Positions 8,762-17,080 of a DNA stretch of 64,000 bases are shown one piece after another (within the stretch, counting starts at the first letter, position 1; each line of letters opens with the position of its first letter). The notes below the pieces were generated by a model. That model was not told where the DNA came from. It worked only from the letters and a program-made list of their open reading frames with translations, and searched no databases. The position numbers and the translations under genes are program-made. Origin of the DNA: JADZAI01 sp047602465 (lineage in GTDB: Bacteria > Pseudomonadota > Alphaproteobacteria > Micropepsales > Micropepsaceae); assembly GCA_047602465.1 (NCBI GenBank), contig JASGHF010000001.1, positions 1,240,001-1,304,000 on the forward strand. The letters run 5' to 3'.

Positions 8762-9366
8762 CGCGCCAGCCTCTTCAGGCCGTCACGGATGAGCGTGTCG
8801 AGCGTTGCGTCTTCGCCGAGATCGGCGACGGCGGCGGCGACCGCCTGCCCTGCTTCGCTCTGCGCGTAGCCGAGATTGACGAGGGCGGAGACGGCCTCGG
8901 CCGGGGCGCCCCTGGGGGCGCGGGTGATCGAGGCGATAGCGGCGGCCGGAACGCCCGAGATGACGGCGGCGGGGCCTTTGTCCTTCAGTTCCGCGACGAT
9001 GCGCTGGGCGAGCTTCGGCCCGATGCCTGGCGTGCGGGCGACGGCGGCCTTGTCCTGCAATGCGATGGCCTGGCCGAGCGCGTCGTTGGCGAGCGTGGAG
9101 AGAATGCCGAGCGCGACCTTGGCGCCGACGCCCTGGACGCTTTGCAGCAGACGGAACCAGTCGCGGTCGGCGGCGGCGGAGAAGCCGTAGAGGCGGATCA
9201 TGTCTTCGCGCACGACGGTTTCGATGAAGAGCACTGCGGCCTCGCCGCGCGTCAGGCGGTCAAGCGTGCGGCCGGGGCAGTAGGCGACATAGCCGACGCC
9301 ATGCACGTCGATGATCGCGTGATCGGCGGCGACCTCCTCCACCGTGCCGGCGAGACGGCCGATCAC
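8758..9366 (-). CDS. ruvA: Holliday junction DNA helicase subunit RuvA
   Basis: RuvA binds the four-way junction and recruits RuvB. The 202-residue protein opens with the RuvA N-terminal OB-fold pattern MIGRLAGTVEE and ...VHGVGYVAYC. Helix-hairpin-helix motifs follow (LLQSVQGVGAKVALGIL and TPGIGPKLAQRIVAELKDK), then a C-terminal RuvB-interacting helix bundle. The start is GTG at 9366 and overlaps the ruvC stop as GTGA. Confidence 0.97.
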   Translation of the reverse strand: MIGRLAGTVEEVAADHAIIDVHGVGYVAYCPGRTLDRLTRGEAAVLFIETVVREDMIRLYGFSAAADRDWFRLLQSVQGVGAKVALGILSTLANDALGQAIALQDKAAVARTPGIGPKLAQRIVAELKDKGPAAVISGVPAAAIASITRAPRGAPAEAVSALVNLGYAQSEAGQAVAAAVADLGEDATLDTLIRDGLKRLAR

Positions 9367-9872
9367 TGGACGGCCGCCTGCATCTGCATCGCGCGCGACT
9401 GCGAGAGATGCGCGTGGGTGATGGCGACGGCGAGCGCGTCGGCTTCATCGGGCGCGGGATCGCCGCACTGGGGCAGCAGGAGCTTGACCATATGCAGCAC
9501 CTGATCCTTCTCGGCGTGGCCGGCGCCGACGACGGATTTCTTCACCTGGTTGGGCGCATATTCGGCGACGGGAAGCCCCGCCTGCGCGGGCACCAGCAGC
9601 GCGATGGCGCGGGCCTGTCCGAGCTTCAGCGTGGCGACAGGATCCTTGTTGACGAAGGTATGCTCGACTGCCGCCTCGTTCGGGCGGTGCGTTTCCAGAA
9701 CGCGGGTGAGGCCCTCGTGCAGGTCTTTCAACCGCAGGGCGAGATCGTCCTCGCCGCGCGAGGTGACGGTGCCGTGGGCGATGTGGCGGAGGCGGTTGCC
9801 GTCGGTCTCAACCACGCCCCAGCCGGTGCGGCGGAGGCCGGGATCGAGGCCGATGATCCGAATCGTGAACAT
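9363..9872 (-). CDS. ruvC: Crossover junction endodeoxyribonuclease RuvC
   Basis: RuvC is the Holliday junction resolvase. The 169-residue protein has the RNase H-like fold signature IIGLDPGLRRTGWGV. All four catalytic acids are in place: Asp10, Glu70, Asp142 and Asp145. It is the first gene of ruvCAB. In most alphaproteobacteria yebC lies just upstream; here two methyltransferase genes separate them. Confidence 0.97.
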   Translation of the reverse strand: MFTIRIIGLDPGLRRTGWGVVETDGNRLRHIAHGTVTSRGEDDLALRLKDLHEGLTRVLETHRPNEAAVEHTFVNKDPVATLKLGQARAIALLVPAQAGLPVAEYAPNQVKKSVVGAGHAEKDQVLHMVKLLLPQCGDPAPDEADALAVAITHAHLSQSRAMQMQAAVQ

Positions 9873-9890
9873 GCGCCTTTGTAGCAGGGT

Positions 9891-11348
9891 TCAGGCGAGG
9901 AAGACGCGGCGGCCGGCGATGTCGGCCAGCGCCTCGCCGATCCTGCCCGGCGGGATTTCGACCCCCGCCATGTCCGACATGGCGGCGGCAAGCGCCGCGC
10001 GGTCGCGCGTGCCGTCGCAGAGCGTGAGGAAGGTGGCGGTGGGCGGCTCGTTCGGGACGAGACGGGCATGGCGCAGCGTGACCGCGAAGGCCCCGGCGCC
10101 GAACATGGCGCGGATCAGCGGCGCGGCGACGGGCCGCTCGCCGGGGTGCAGCACATAAGGCTGCGGCACGGCATGGGCGGCGACGAGGCCGAGCGTGCAG
10201 ACACGGCGGAGGATCGCGTCGGTTTCATCGCCGGCTTCGGCGGCGAGTTCGGCATAGGTCATCTCGCCCGGGCGGGCATCCCACAGCGCCGCCATCAGCC
10301 GTTCCTGACCGGGCGAAGAGGGGATGAGGAAGGCGCCGCCATCGGCAGTGTAGCGGCGGCGGGCCGCGCCGGTCTCTGCATCGACGCTGTCTTCGCGGCC
10401 GCCGTCGAGGCTGAAGCAGAGGCTGTCGAGCCGATGTTCGGGCGGCGGCGGGGCATCGGCGCGGACGAGATAGGTGCGGCGGAACATCTGGGCGCCGCGC
10501 AGGAAATCGAGCGCCTCGCCGCGCGCCGCCCAGTCACCGGGTTCACCGAGCAAAGCAAGGCCGGAAGCGTCGAGGTCGTGGGTGAAGAGATCGGTGAGGC
10601 CGGCATCGCCCGCGACCTTCAGGCCATGCGCGGAGGCCGCCGCCGCGAAGCCGCCGAGCGACGGCGGCGCGTAGTGTTCGGCCAGCCAGTCGTGAAAGAA
10701 ATAGGCCGGGTCGAAGGACGGCAGCGATTTGGCGAGCACGTCGAGCTGAGGCCTGAAACGCGATCCTTCGACCTGGTGCCGGCCGAAAGTGGCGAGAAGT
10801 TCGGCGGCGGCCTGGGTGCGCGCGTTGAGATCGGCGATCTGCGCGGTGTCGCGCACGATGCGGCGCTGAAGCTCGACCTTCGTCGCGGCGGCGGGCAGCG
10901 CGTCATACGAGACATAGGCGACGCCGCCCGGCGCGAGGCGCGCGCCGATCAGCTCCAGCAGCGCGCGCTGGACGGATTGGGGCACCCAGGCATAGACGCC
11001 GTGGCAGACGATGTAGTCGAACGTCTGGCCATCGCGCGGCCAGGTGAGGATGTCGCCGACTTCGAGCGTGACGTTGGTGAGGCCGGCGGCCTCTATCAAG
11101 GCGCGGCCGCGTTGGATGGGCGCTTCGGCGAGGTCGAAGCCGACGTGACGCCCGCCCGGCGCGACCTGCGCCATGCCGATGATGTTGAGGCCGTCGCCGC
11201 AGCCGATCTCCAAGACCGAGGCGGTGCGCGGATCGGGCGCGGACCAGCCGTGCAGCAGGCCGCCCGCGCGGATGCGATCCGGCACCATGTGGGAGACGAT
11301 CGCCGTCGGATAGGCGACGGCATCATAGGCGAAGGCGTCATGCGTCAT
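9891..11348 (-). CDS. Class I SAM methyltransferase with methyltransferase regulatory domain (copy 1)
   Basis: A 485-residue protein with an N-terminal Rossmann methyltransferase domain. Motif I is VLEIGCGDG (about residues 45-53), the acidic motif II VGFDLA, and post-I segment YIVCHGVYAWVP. A C-terminal half resembling the methyltransferase-regulatory/PKMT second domain follows (FFHDWLAEHYAPPSL). The architecture is like the rickettsial outer-membrane-protein lysine methyltransferases, so a protein-lysine substrate is possible but not shown. The start has GAGGAGG upstream. It is tandem with a diverged paralogue (11359-12810), 10 bases apart, and both sit between yebC and ruvC. Confidence 0.88.
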   Translation of the reverse strand: MTHDAFAYDAVAYPTAIVSHMVPDRIRAGGLLHGWSAPDPRTASVLEIGCGDGLNIIGMAQVAPGGRHVGFDLAEAPIQRGRALIEAAGLTNVTLEVGDILTWPRDGQTFDYIVCHGVYAWVPQSVQRALLELIGARLAPGGVAYVSYDALPAAATKVELQRRIVRDTAQIADLNARTQAAAELLATFGRHQVEGSRFRPQLDVLAKSLPSFDPAYFFHDWLAEHYAPPSLGGFAAAASAHGLKVAGDAGLTDLFTHDLDASGLALLGEPGDWAARGEALDFLRGAQMFRRTYLVRADAPPPPEHRLDSLCFSLDGGREDSVDAETGAARRRYTADGGAFLIPSSPGQERLMAALWDARPGEMTYAELAAEAGDETDAILRRVCTLGLVAAHAVPQPYVLHPGERPVAAPLIRAMFGAGAFAVTLRHARLVPNEPPTATFLTLCDGTRDRAALAAAMSDMAGVEIPPGRIGEALADIAGRRVFLA

Positions 11349-11358
11349 GGCGTCCTCC

Positions 11359-12810
11359 TCAGCCGATCATCACACGCCGTTTGGCCAGATCGCTGATCAC
11401 GGCATCGATGCCGGCAGGCGGGACATTGGCGCCCGTCACGCGCCGCATTTCGTCGGCGAGCATGTTCCGGTCGCGCGTGCCGTCGCACAGTTTCAGGAAC
11501 TGCCGGGTCGGCGCGGAAGCGAGGGTGAGCCTGGCGTGACGGCGCGTGATGACCCAGTCGCCATGCTCAAGCATGGCCAGAACCAGACCGCTCGCCTGGG
11601 GTTTCGCGCCCGGCTTCAGCGTGTAGGGCGCCGGCGTCGCGTGCGCGGTGAGAATGGGCAATGCGGCGGCGCGTTTCATGAGGCCGGCGGCGAACGCGGC
11701 ATCGCCGGTCCTGCCGGCGATCTCGTCAAAGGAACGCTCGGCGGCGCTGCCGTCGGCGAGCAGATCGAGCGCCGCCTGCTCGCGCCCGTCGGCCGCGATC
11801 ATGAACGCGTCGTGATCCGACGCATAACGCACGCGCGCGCCTTCCACGCGGCGCTCGCCGAAAAACGCGAAAGACAGGCCGTCGAGGCTTGTCGTGCGCG
11901 GCGGCGGCGCATCCTTGCGAACCAGAAGGACGCGGCGGAACATCTGGTTGCCGCGCAGCGTGTCGCGCCGGAACCCGCGCTCGGCCCAATCCGCCCCGGC
12001 TTGTTCGACATAGGCGCGGCCATCGGCGTCGAGATCGTCGAGATACAGATCGGCCAACCCGGCATCGCCCGCCACCGCAAGACCTGCGCGATCGGCCGCC
12101 GCCGCGAAGGCGTGCAGGGAAACGGGCGCGTAGTGATCAGCCAGCCAGTCGTGGAAGAAATAGTTGGGATCGTATTTGTCGATCTCGGACATGAGCGTAT
12201 CGAGCTCGGGCCTGAGACGTGAATTCGGGCGCTTGTTGCGCGCCAGGAGCCTGATGAGCGACATCGCCGCCGCGACCCGGGCCATCGGATCGGCGATGTC
12301 CGCCGTTTCGCGGCGGAGGAACTCCTGGATCTCGCGTTTGGCGGAGGCGGCAGGCAGGCAGTCAAACGACACATAGGCCATGCCGCCGGGGGCCAGCCGG
12401 GCGCAGATCAGATCGAGCAGACCGGCCCGCACATGCCCGGGCACCCAGGAATAGACGCCGTGACAGGAGATGTATCCGAAGGCCTCGCCGTTGCGGGGCC
12501 AGGTCAGGATGTCGCCGGCGGTCAGTTCGGCATTCGTCACGCCGGCGGCGGCGGCGAGCCGCTTGCCGCGTTCGATGGTGACGGGGGAGAGATCGAAGCC
12601 GACATGGCGCGCGCGCGGCGCAACCTCCGCCATGCCCAGGAGGTTCAGTCCGTCGCCGCAACCGATCTCGAGGACGGCGGAGGTCGCGGGATCGGGCGGC
12701 GTCCAGCCATGCAGCACAGCGGCGGACGCCATGCGTTCGGTCGCCATCTGCGCGACGACCGGCGTCGGATAGACGATCTCGTCGTAGAGGAAAGGCTCTT
12801 CTGCGTTCAC
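11359..12810 (-). CDS. Class I SAM methyltransferase with methyltransferase regulatory domain (copy 2)
   Basis: Paralogue of the 9891-11348 gene with the same two-domain plan: motif I VLEIGCGDGLNLLGM, VGFDLSP, YISCHGVYSWVPG, then NYFFHDWLADHYAPVSL and the C-terminal regulatory region. I chose GTG 12810 (483 residues), because it puts the conserved FLYDEIVYPT segment at the same distance from the start as in the paralogue. A TTG at 12831 is possible. The pair are clearly homologous over the full length but have diverged, so the duplication is not recent. The substrate is unknown; protein lysine methylation is a family-based guess. Confidence 0.87.
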   Translation of the reverse strand: MNAEEPFLYDEIVYPTPVVAQMATERMASAAVLHGWTPPDPATSAVLEIGCGDGLNLLGMAEVAPRARHVGFDLSPVTIERGKRLAAAAGVTNAELTAGDILTWPRNGEAFGYISCHGVYSWVPGHVRAGLLDLICARLAPGGMAYVSFDCLPAASAKREIQEFLRRETADIADPMARVAAAMSLIRLLARNKRPNSRLRPELDTLMSEIDKYDPNYFFHDWLADHYAPVSLHAFAAAADRAGLAVAGDAGLADLYLDDLDADGRAYVEQAGADWAERGFRRDTLRGNQMFRRVLLVRKDAPPPRTTSLDGLSFAFFGERRVEGARVRYASDHDAFMIAADGREQAALDLLADGSAAERSFDEIAGRTGDAAFAAGLMKRAAALPILTAHATPAPYTLKPGAKPQASGLVLAMLEHGDWVITRRHARLTLASAPTRQFLKLCDGTRDRNMLADEMRRVTGANVPPAGIDAVISDLAKRRVMIG

Positions 12811-12836
12811 AGTCCGTCGACTTTCCGCCAATGCCT

Positions 12837-13586
12837 TCAGGCCGCCGCGAGCTTCTCCATGACGGCCTCGCTCATTTCATAATTCGCGTAGACCTGCTGG
12901 ACATCGTCATGATCGTCCAGCGCGTCGATGAGCTTCATCAGGCTGCGGCCGGTGTCTTCATCGACGATTTTGGTGTCGAGCGGCTTGAAGACGATGCGGG
13001 CGGAGTCGAATGCGCCGAGGGCTTTCTCCAGCGCATCGCGCACTTCGCCGAAGCCGTCGACCGAGCAGAGGAATTCATGGGCTTCGTCGCCGGAGATCAC
13101 TTCATCGGCGCCGGCTTCGATCGCCTGCTCCAGCATGGCGTCGGCGCTGCCCCTGGCGGCGGGATAGGTGATGGAGCCGACGCGATTGAACAGGAACGCG
13201 ACCGAGCCGTCGGCGCCCATATTGCCGCCGAACTTGGAGAAGAGCGAGCGCACGTCGGCGGCGCTGCGGTTGCGGTTCTCGGTCAGGCACTCGACGATGA
13301 GGGCGACGCCGCCGGGGCCGTAGCCCTCGTAGCGCAGCTCCTCGTAGTTGTCGGTGTCGCCGCCCAACGCCTTCTTGATGGCGCGGTCGACATTGTCTTT
13401 CGGCATGTTCTCCTTGCGCGCGGCGGCGATGGCGGCGCGGAGCTTGGGATTGTGCGCGGCGTCCGGCAGGCCGGACTTGGCGGCGACCGTGATTTCGCGC
13501 GCAAGCTTGGAGAAGAGCTTGGAGCGCTTCTTGTCCTGCCCGCCCTTGCGGAACATGATGTTCTTGAACTGGCTATGGCCGGCCAT
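12837..13586 (-). CDS. yebC: YebC/PmpR family protein
   Basis: A 249-residue member of the YebC/PmpR/TACO1 family. It begins with the canonical MAGHSQFKNIMFRKGGQDKK, and the acidic signature GYGPGGVALIVECLTENRNR is complete. The family is described both as a DNA-binding regulator and as a factor that helps ribosomes through difficult sequences. It heads the minus-strand run toward ruvC in most alphaproteobacteria, a position kept here apart from the inserted methyltransferases. Confidence 0.96.
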   Translation of the reverse strand: MAGHSQFKNIMFRKGGQDKKRSKLFSKLAREITVAAKSGLPDAAHNPKLRAAIAAARKENMPKDNVDRAIKKALGGDTDNYEELRYEGYGPGGVALIVECLTENRNRSAADVRSLFSKFGGNMGADGSVAFLFNRVGSITYPAARGSADAMLEQAIEAGADEVISGDEAHEFLCSVDGFGEVRDALEKALGAFDSARIVFKPLDTKIVDEDTGRSLMKLIDALDDHDDVQQVYANYEMSEAVMEKLAAA

Positions 13587-13655
13587 CGGCGAAACCCTGG
13601 CTAGAATGCTCGGAAAGCGTTGCTCTTAAAGGGCTTGAGGGGCGCGAGGCAAGCC

Positions 13656-15290
13656 TCATGCGGCGGCCCTCGTGCCGCCCGCAAGGCTGACGCCCACGGC
13701 CTCCGCGACCTTGATCCCGTCGACGGCGGCCGAGAGGATGCCGCCGGCATAGCCCGCGCCCTCGCCCGCCGGATAGAGGCCCTCGACATTGAGACTCTGG
13801 AAGTCGGCGCCGCGCGTGAGGCGGAGCGGGCTTGAGGTGCGGGTTTCGACGCCGGTCATCACCGCATCCGCCATCGCATAGCCGGGGATCTGGCGGGCGA
13901 AGACGGGCAGCGCCTCGCGCATCGCGGCGACGGCGAAATCCGGCAGGCAAAGCGCGAGATCGGTGGGCGTGACGCCCGGACGATAGGACGGGATCACATC
14001 GCCCAATGCAGTGGAGGCGCGGCCTTCGATGAAGTCGCCCACGCGCTGAGCCGGCGCTGACCAGGTTTCGCCGCCGGCCTTGTAGGCCAGTTCCTCGTAG
14101 TGGCGTTGAAAGGCGATGCCGGCCAGCGGATCATCCTTCGCGCCGGGATAATCATCCGGCGTGATGCCGACGACGAGGCCGGAATTGGCGTTCCGTTCGC
14201 GGCGCGAATACTGGCTCATGCCGTTGGTGACGAGGCGGCCCGGCTCCGACGCCGTCGCGACGACCGTGCCGCCGGGGCACATGCAGAAGGAATAGACGCC
14301 GCGGCCGTTCTTCGCGTGGTGGCTGATCTTGTAGTCCGCCGCGCCGAGGATGGGGTGACCGGCCTGGGGACCGAAGCGGGCGCGGTCGATCACCGATTGG
14401 GGATGTTCGATGCGGACGCCGATGGAGAAGGGTTTCGCCTCCATATAGACGCCGCGCGCGTGCAGCATTTCGAACGTGTCGCGGGCCGAATGGCCGAGCG
14501 CCATGACGAGGCGGTCGCAGGGCAGCGTTTCGCCGTTCGCCAGCACGACGCCCGCCACGCGGCGGCGCGGGGCCTTGCCCTCCAGCACGATGTCGGTGAC
14601 GTGATGCGTGAAGCGGATCTCGCCGCCCAGCGCTTCGATCTTCGCGCGCATCTGCTCGACCATCGAGACGAGGCGGAAGGTGCCGATATGGGGTTTGGCG
14701 ACGTAGAGGATTTCCTCCGGCGCGCCGGCCGCGACGAATTCGGTCAGCACCTTGCGGCCGAGATGACGGGGGTCTTTGATCTGGCTGTAGAGCTTGCCGT
14801 CGGAGAAGGTGCCCGCCCCGCCCTCGCCGAACTGGGCGTTGCTTTCGGGATTGAGCTGGCGCTTGCGCCAGAAGGCGAAGGTGTCGACCGTGCGTTCGCG
14901 CACCGCCTTGCCGCGTTCCAGAATGATGGGACGGAAGCCCATCTCGGCGAGGATGAGGCCGGCGAAGAGGCCGCACGGCCCCATGCCGATGACGACGGGC
15001 CGCAATTCCGTTCCGGCGGCCTTCGCGGGCGGCGTCCAGCTCATGTCCGGCGCGGGGCCGATATGGACGTCGCCGGCGTGACGCTTCAGCAGCGCCGCCT
15101 CGTTCTTCACCTCGGCGTCGATCGTGTAGATGAGCTGGATCGCGCCCCTCTTGCGGGCGTCCCAGGCGCGTTTGTGGATCGTGAAGCTGGTGAGTTCGGC
15201 TTCGGAGATGCCCAGACGCTTGAGGAGCGCCGGTTTCAGCGCCGCCGCGTCGTGTTCGAGCGGCAGTTTCAGTTCATGGATGCGGAGCAT
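13656..15290 (-). CDS. NAD(P)/FAD-dependent oxidoreductase (COG2509-type dehydrogenase)
   Basis: A 544-residue soluble flavoprotein. An N-terminal ~90-residue domain (LRIHELKLPLEHD...) is followed by the FAD-binding fold RPVVIGMGPCGLFAGL (near residues 98-111) and ILERG. Downstream are FAD-contact motifs such as LVMALGHSARDTFEML, the segment SFCMCPGG and a C-terminal GLYPAGEGAGYAGGI. This matches the COG2509 uncharacterised FAD-dependent dehydrogenases, whose substrate is unknown. A single-gene transcript is likely, with a ~375-bp intergenic region upstream. Confidence 0.9.
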   Translation of the reverse strand: MLRIHELKLPLEHDAAALKPALLKRLGISEAELTSFTIHKRAWDARKRGAIQLIYTIDAEVKNEAALLKRHAGDVHIGPAPDMSWTPPAKAAGTELRPVVIGMGPCGLFAGLILAEMGFRPIILERGKAVRERTVDTFAFWRKRQLNPESNAQFGEGGAGTFSDGKLYSQIKDPRHLGRKVLTEFVAAGAPEEILYVAKPHIGTFRLVSMVEQMRAKIEALGGEIRFTHHVTDIVLEGKAPRRRVAGVVLANGETLPCDRLVMALGHSARDTFEMLHARGVYMEAKPFSIGVRIEHPQSVIDRARFGPQAGHPILGAADYKISHHAKNGRGVYSFCMCPGGTVVATASEPGRLVTNGMSQYSRRERNANSGLVVGITPDDYPGAKDDPLAGIAFQRHYEELAYKAGGETWSAPAQRVGDFIEGRASTALGDVIPSYRPGVTPTDLALCLPDFAVAAMREALPVFARQIPGYAMADAVMTGVETRTSSPLRLTRGADFQSLNVEGLYPAGEGAGYAGGILSAAVDGIKVAEAVGVSLAGGTRAAA

Positions 15291-15664
15291 CGCGTCTCAT
15301 CTCTCACCGGGGCGGCACCACGCACGCCAGACGGTGGGCGGATATTGGCGGCCGCGACACAAGATTTCAAGGTCGCGACATAAAGCATCTTTGATTTTGC
15401 CGCCGCGCCGATGGGAACTTATTCTGCTGATGAGGGTTGGAAACTTTCGCCGATCATGCCCGCGCATTTTCCGCGCACGGACTTATAGGATTATATACAT
15501 ACCCGCCCACGTCAAGCGACAGCACCGTTTGCCGGGCTGAAGCTGACGATCTGCGGCAGCCTGTCGCACTCAGCCGGACGGCTGCGTTAACCGCATCGCT
15601 TCAGCATGGGTTCAACCGCGCCGCGCCATGATGCCTGCGGGAATGGGCTTTGAAGGAGATATCC
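15291..15664. other. Intergenic region between divergent genes (374 bp)
   Basis: No gene is supported here. It is AT-richer than its surroundings, with an especially AT-rich stretch at about 15483-15500 (TTATAGGATTATATACAT) that could hold a -10 element. There is also an imperfect direct repeat CGCGACA(C/T)AA near 15353 and 15375. A strong ribosome binding site (GAAGGAGAT) lies at the right edge for the gene at 15665. I see no convincing -35 partner or structured RNA. Confidence 0.4.
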
Positions 15665-15967
15665 ATGCGCCTGATCGCGCTTGCCGTTGCGTCCGTGCTG
15701 TCCGTGGGCGCCGCCCGGGCGGCGTCCGAAACCATTCAGTGCCCGGAGAATGTGCGCGTCGAGGCGACATCGGGCGTGCCGGCCGGCTGGGTGGCGACGC
15801 CGCAGATCGAGTCGGCCAGCAGCGTTGAGGTGATCCGCATGGCGGACCGCGAGGTGCTGGCCTGCGTCTATCGCTTCTATGGCGGCGATTACAAAATCTA
15901 CCGCGAGAAGCCGGAGATCTATCCGAACTGCAGCCAGTTCGAGATGGGCTTCCGCTGTACGCGGTAA
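15665..15967 (+). CDS. Hypothetical small secreted cysteine-containing protein
   Basis: A 100-residue protein of no family I can name. It starts at ATG 15665, with GAAGGAG six bases upstream, and has a clean signal peptide (MRLIALAVASVLSVGAARA). The mature ~80 residues contain four Cys (IQCPEN, LACVYRF, PNCSQF, RCTR), suggesting two disulfide bonds in the periplasm. It is followed by its own terminator, shared with the convergent DUF2461 gene. Confidence 0.78.
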   Translation: MRLIALAVASVLSVGAARAASETIQCPENVRVEATSGVPAGWVATPQIESASSVEVIRMADREVLACVYRFYGGDYKIYREKPEIYPNCSQFEMGFRCTR

Positions 15968-15975
15968 AGGAAACG

Positions 15976-15999
15976 GAGGCGGGCCGAACGGCTCGCCTC
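15976..15999 (+). terminator. Terminator after the small secreted protein
   Basis: A GAGGCGGGCC / GGCTCGCCTC stem with loop GAAC, followed by TTCTCTTT. It sits between convergent stops at 15967 and 16007. Confidence 0.75.
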
Positions 16000-16006
16000 T
16001 TCTCTT

Positions 16007-16678
16007 TCAGGCCGTCGCCTTCCAGCCGAACTGGAGGAGCGGGAGGGCGCTTTCCGTGAAGTCGGCGAGCTGTTTCACCAGTCTGGGTTTGTGGATGTCG
16101 GTGTCCGGGATGGGGCGGCTGGTCAGGAGCGCGGTGCGCTTGATCGCGGTCAGGAGCTTGTCGTCGGTGATGCCCTCATAGCCCTTGGGCGTGCGCTTCA
16201 GCGTGTACTCGTCCGAGAGTTTCAGCTTCTTCGATTTGAGCACGGCTTCCATGGCGATGAACGCCCTGGGGTTTTTCGCGATGGCGGCGCGGATGGCGGC
16301 GAGCGCCGGCGGTTCGGGCATGTACCAGCCGGCGGCGACGAAGCAGCCCTCGGGGTCGATGTGGACATAGACCATGCCGCCGGTGCCGCGCGTGCCGTCG
16401 CGGTTGAGGACGAAGCCGGCATTGGTTTTGTAGGGCGATTTGTCCTTCGCGAAGCGGGTGTCGCGGTGGAGGCGGAAGATCGCCTTTTTCCGGTCGCCGT
16501 GGACGGGGATTTTCCGCTTCTGGAGTTCGGCGGAGAGTTCCTCGACGAGGTCGCCGAGCGGGGCCTTCACCTCGGTTTCGTAGATGGCGCGGTTTTCCTC
16601 GAACCAGGCTTTGGTCTGGTGGAAGCCGAGCGCCTTGAAAAAGGGCAGCGTCTGGGGGCCGAGGCCGGTGAAGGGCAT
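16007..16678 (-). CDS. DUF2461 / TIGR02453 family protein
   Basis: A 223-residue cytoplasmic protein of the DUF2461 family. It begins MPFTGLGPQTLPFFKALGFH, followed by the family hallmark NRAIYETEVKAPLGDLVEEL, the Arg/Lys-rich DTRFAKDKSPYKTNAGF and a Trp/Tyr-rich AAGWYMPEPPAL. Biochemical function is not established. The longer frame to 16759 runs through a hairpin repeat and is not supported; ATG 16678 matches the family start. Confidence 0.88.
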   Translation of the reverse strand: MPFTGLGPQTLPFFKALGFHQTKAWFEENRAIYETEVKAPLGDLVEELSAELQKRKIPVHGDRKKAIFRLHRDTRFAKDKSPYKTNAGFVLNRDGTRGTGGMVYVHIDPEGCFVAAGWYMPEPPALAAIRAAIAKNPRAFIAMEAVLKSKKLKLSDEYTLKRTPKGYEGITDDKLLTAIKRTALLTSRPIPDTDIHKPRLVKQLADFTESALPLLQFGWKATA

Positions 16679-16733
16679 GGGGTTCTCCTGATGGCGCGGC
16701 GGGCCATCGCTGATCTGCCTTTTAGCACTGGAC

Positions 16734-16761
16734 TGGATGGCCGCCTCAAGGGCGGCCATGA
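16734..16761 (+). repeat. Diverged GGATGGCC hairpin repeat
   Basis: A perfect 9-bp stem ATGGCCGCC / GGCGGCCAT with a 5-base loop, framed by TGG...GA. It looks like a diverged relative of the three near-identical elements at 18791, 32209 and 52689, which share the TGGATGGCC...GGCCATGA frame. Confidence 0.5.
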
Positions 16762-16868
16762 GGGATGGGTGAGAGCGGCAGTGTTTTGTTCTGCCAGACC
16801 CGTTCCGCCGCCGGGGGAAGGCCCAGGCCCGGACAGGCCGGGTTTGGCTGCAAGCAATTTCTCCAGAA

Positions 16869-16922
16869 ATAATTCCTAACCGCCCTTGACGAGCGCGCGG
16901 TCGAACCGTATATAGGAATTAT
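16869..16922 (+). promoter_or_regulatory. Near-consensus sigma-70 promoter bracketed by a perfect inverted repeat
   Basis: TTGACG (16886-16891) and TATATA (16909-16914) are separated by 17 bases. A perfect 10-bp inverted repeat flanks the core: ATAATTCCTA at 16869-16878 and TAGGAATTAT at 16913-16922, overlapping the -10/start region. The sites are 44 bp apart centre to centre. No convincing protein gene follows on the plus strand before the convergent gene ending at 17081. Confidence 0.6.
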
Positions 16923-17080
16923 GTCCGGTATCAGGTGAGGCGGGCCGGAGGTGGGTGGCGCCGCCTGAGGGGCTTCAGGCATGGGGATGCCCCCCTCCGT
17001 CACGCTGCGCGTGCCACCTCCCCCGCAAGCGCAGGGGAGGAAAGGGTTCCGCAGTGCGGTCCTGAGGATGACAGGTGGGG
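16923..17080 (+). ncRNA. Possible structured transcript downstream of the orphan promoter
   Basis: If the promoter at 16886-16914 is active, its transcript would cover this 158-bp stretch, which has no credible ORF. It contains several hairpins: GCCTGA/TCAGGC near 16962-16979, CACGC/GCGTG near 17000-17012, and CCTCCCC/GGGGAGG near 17017-17040. The last resembles the GC-rich palindromic repeats common between genes in alphaproteobacteria, so part of this may simply be repeat sequence. No T-rich terminator is visible. Confidence 0.25.
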
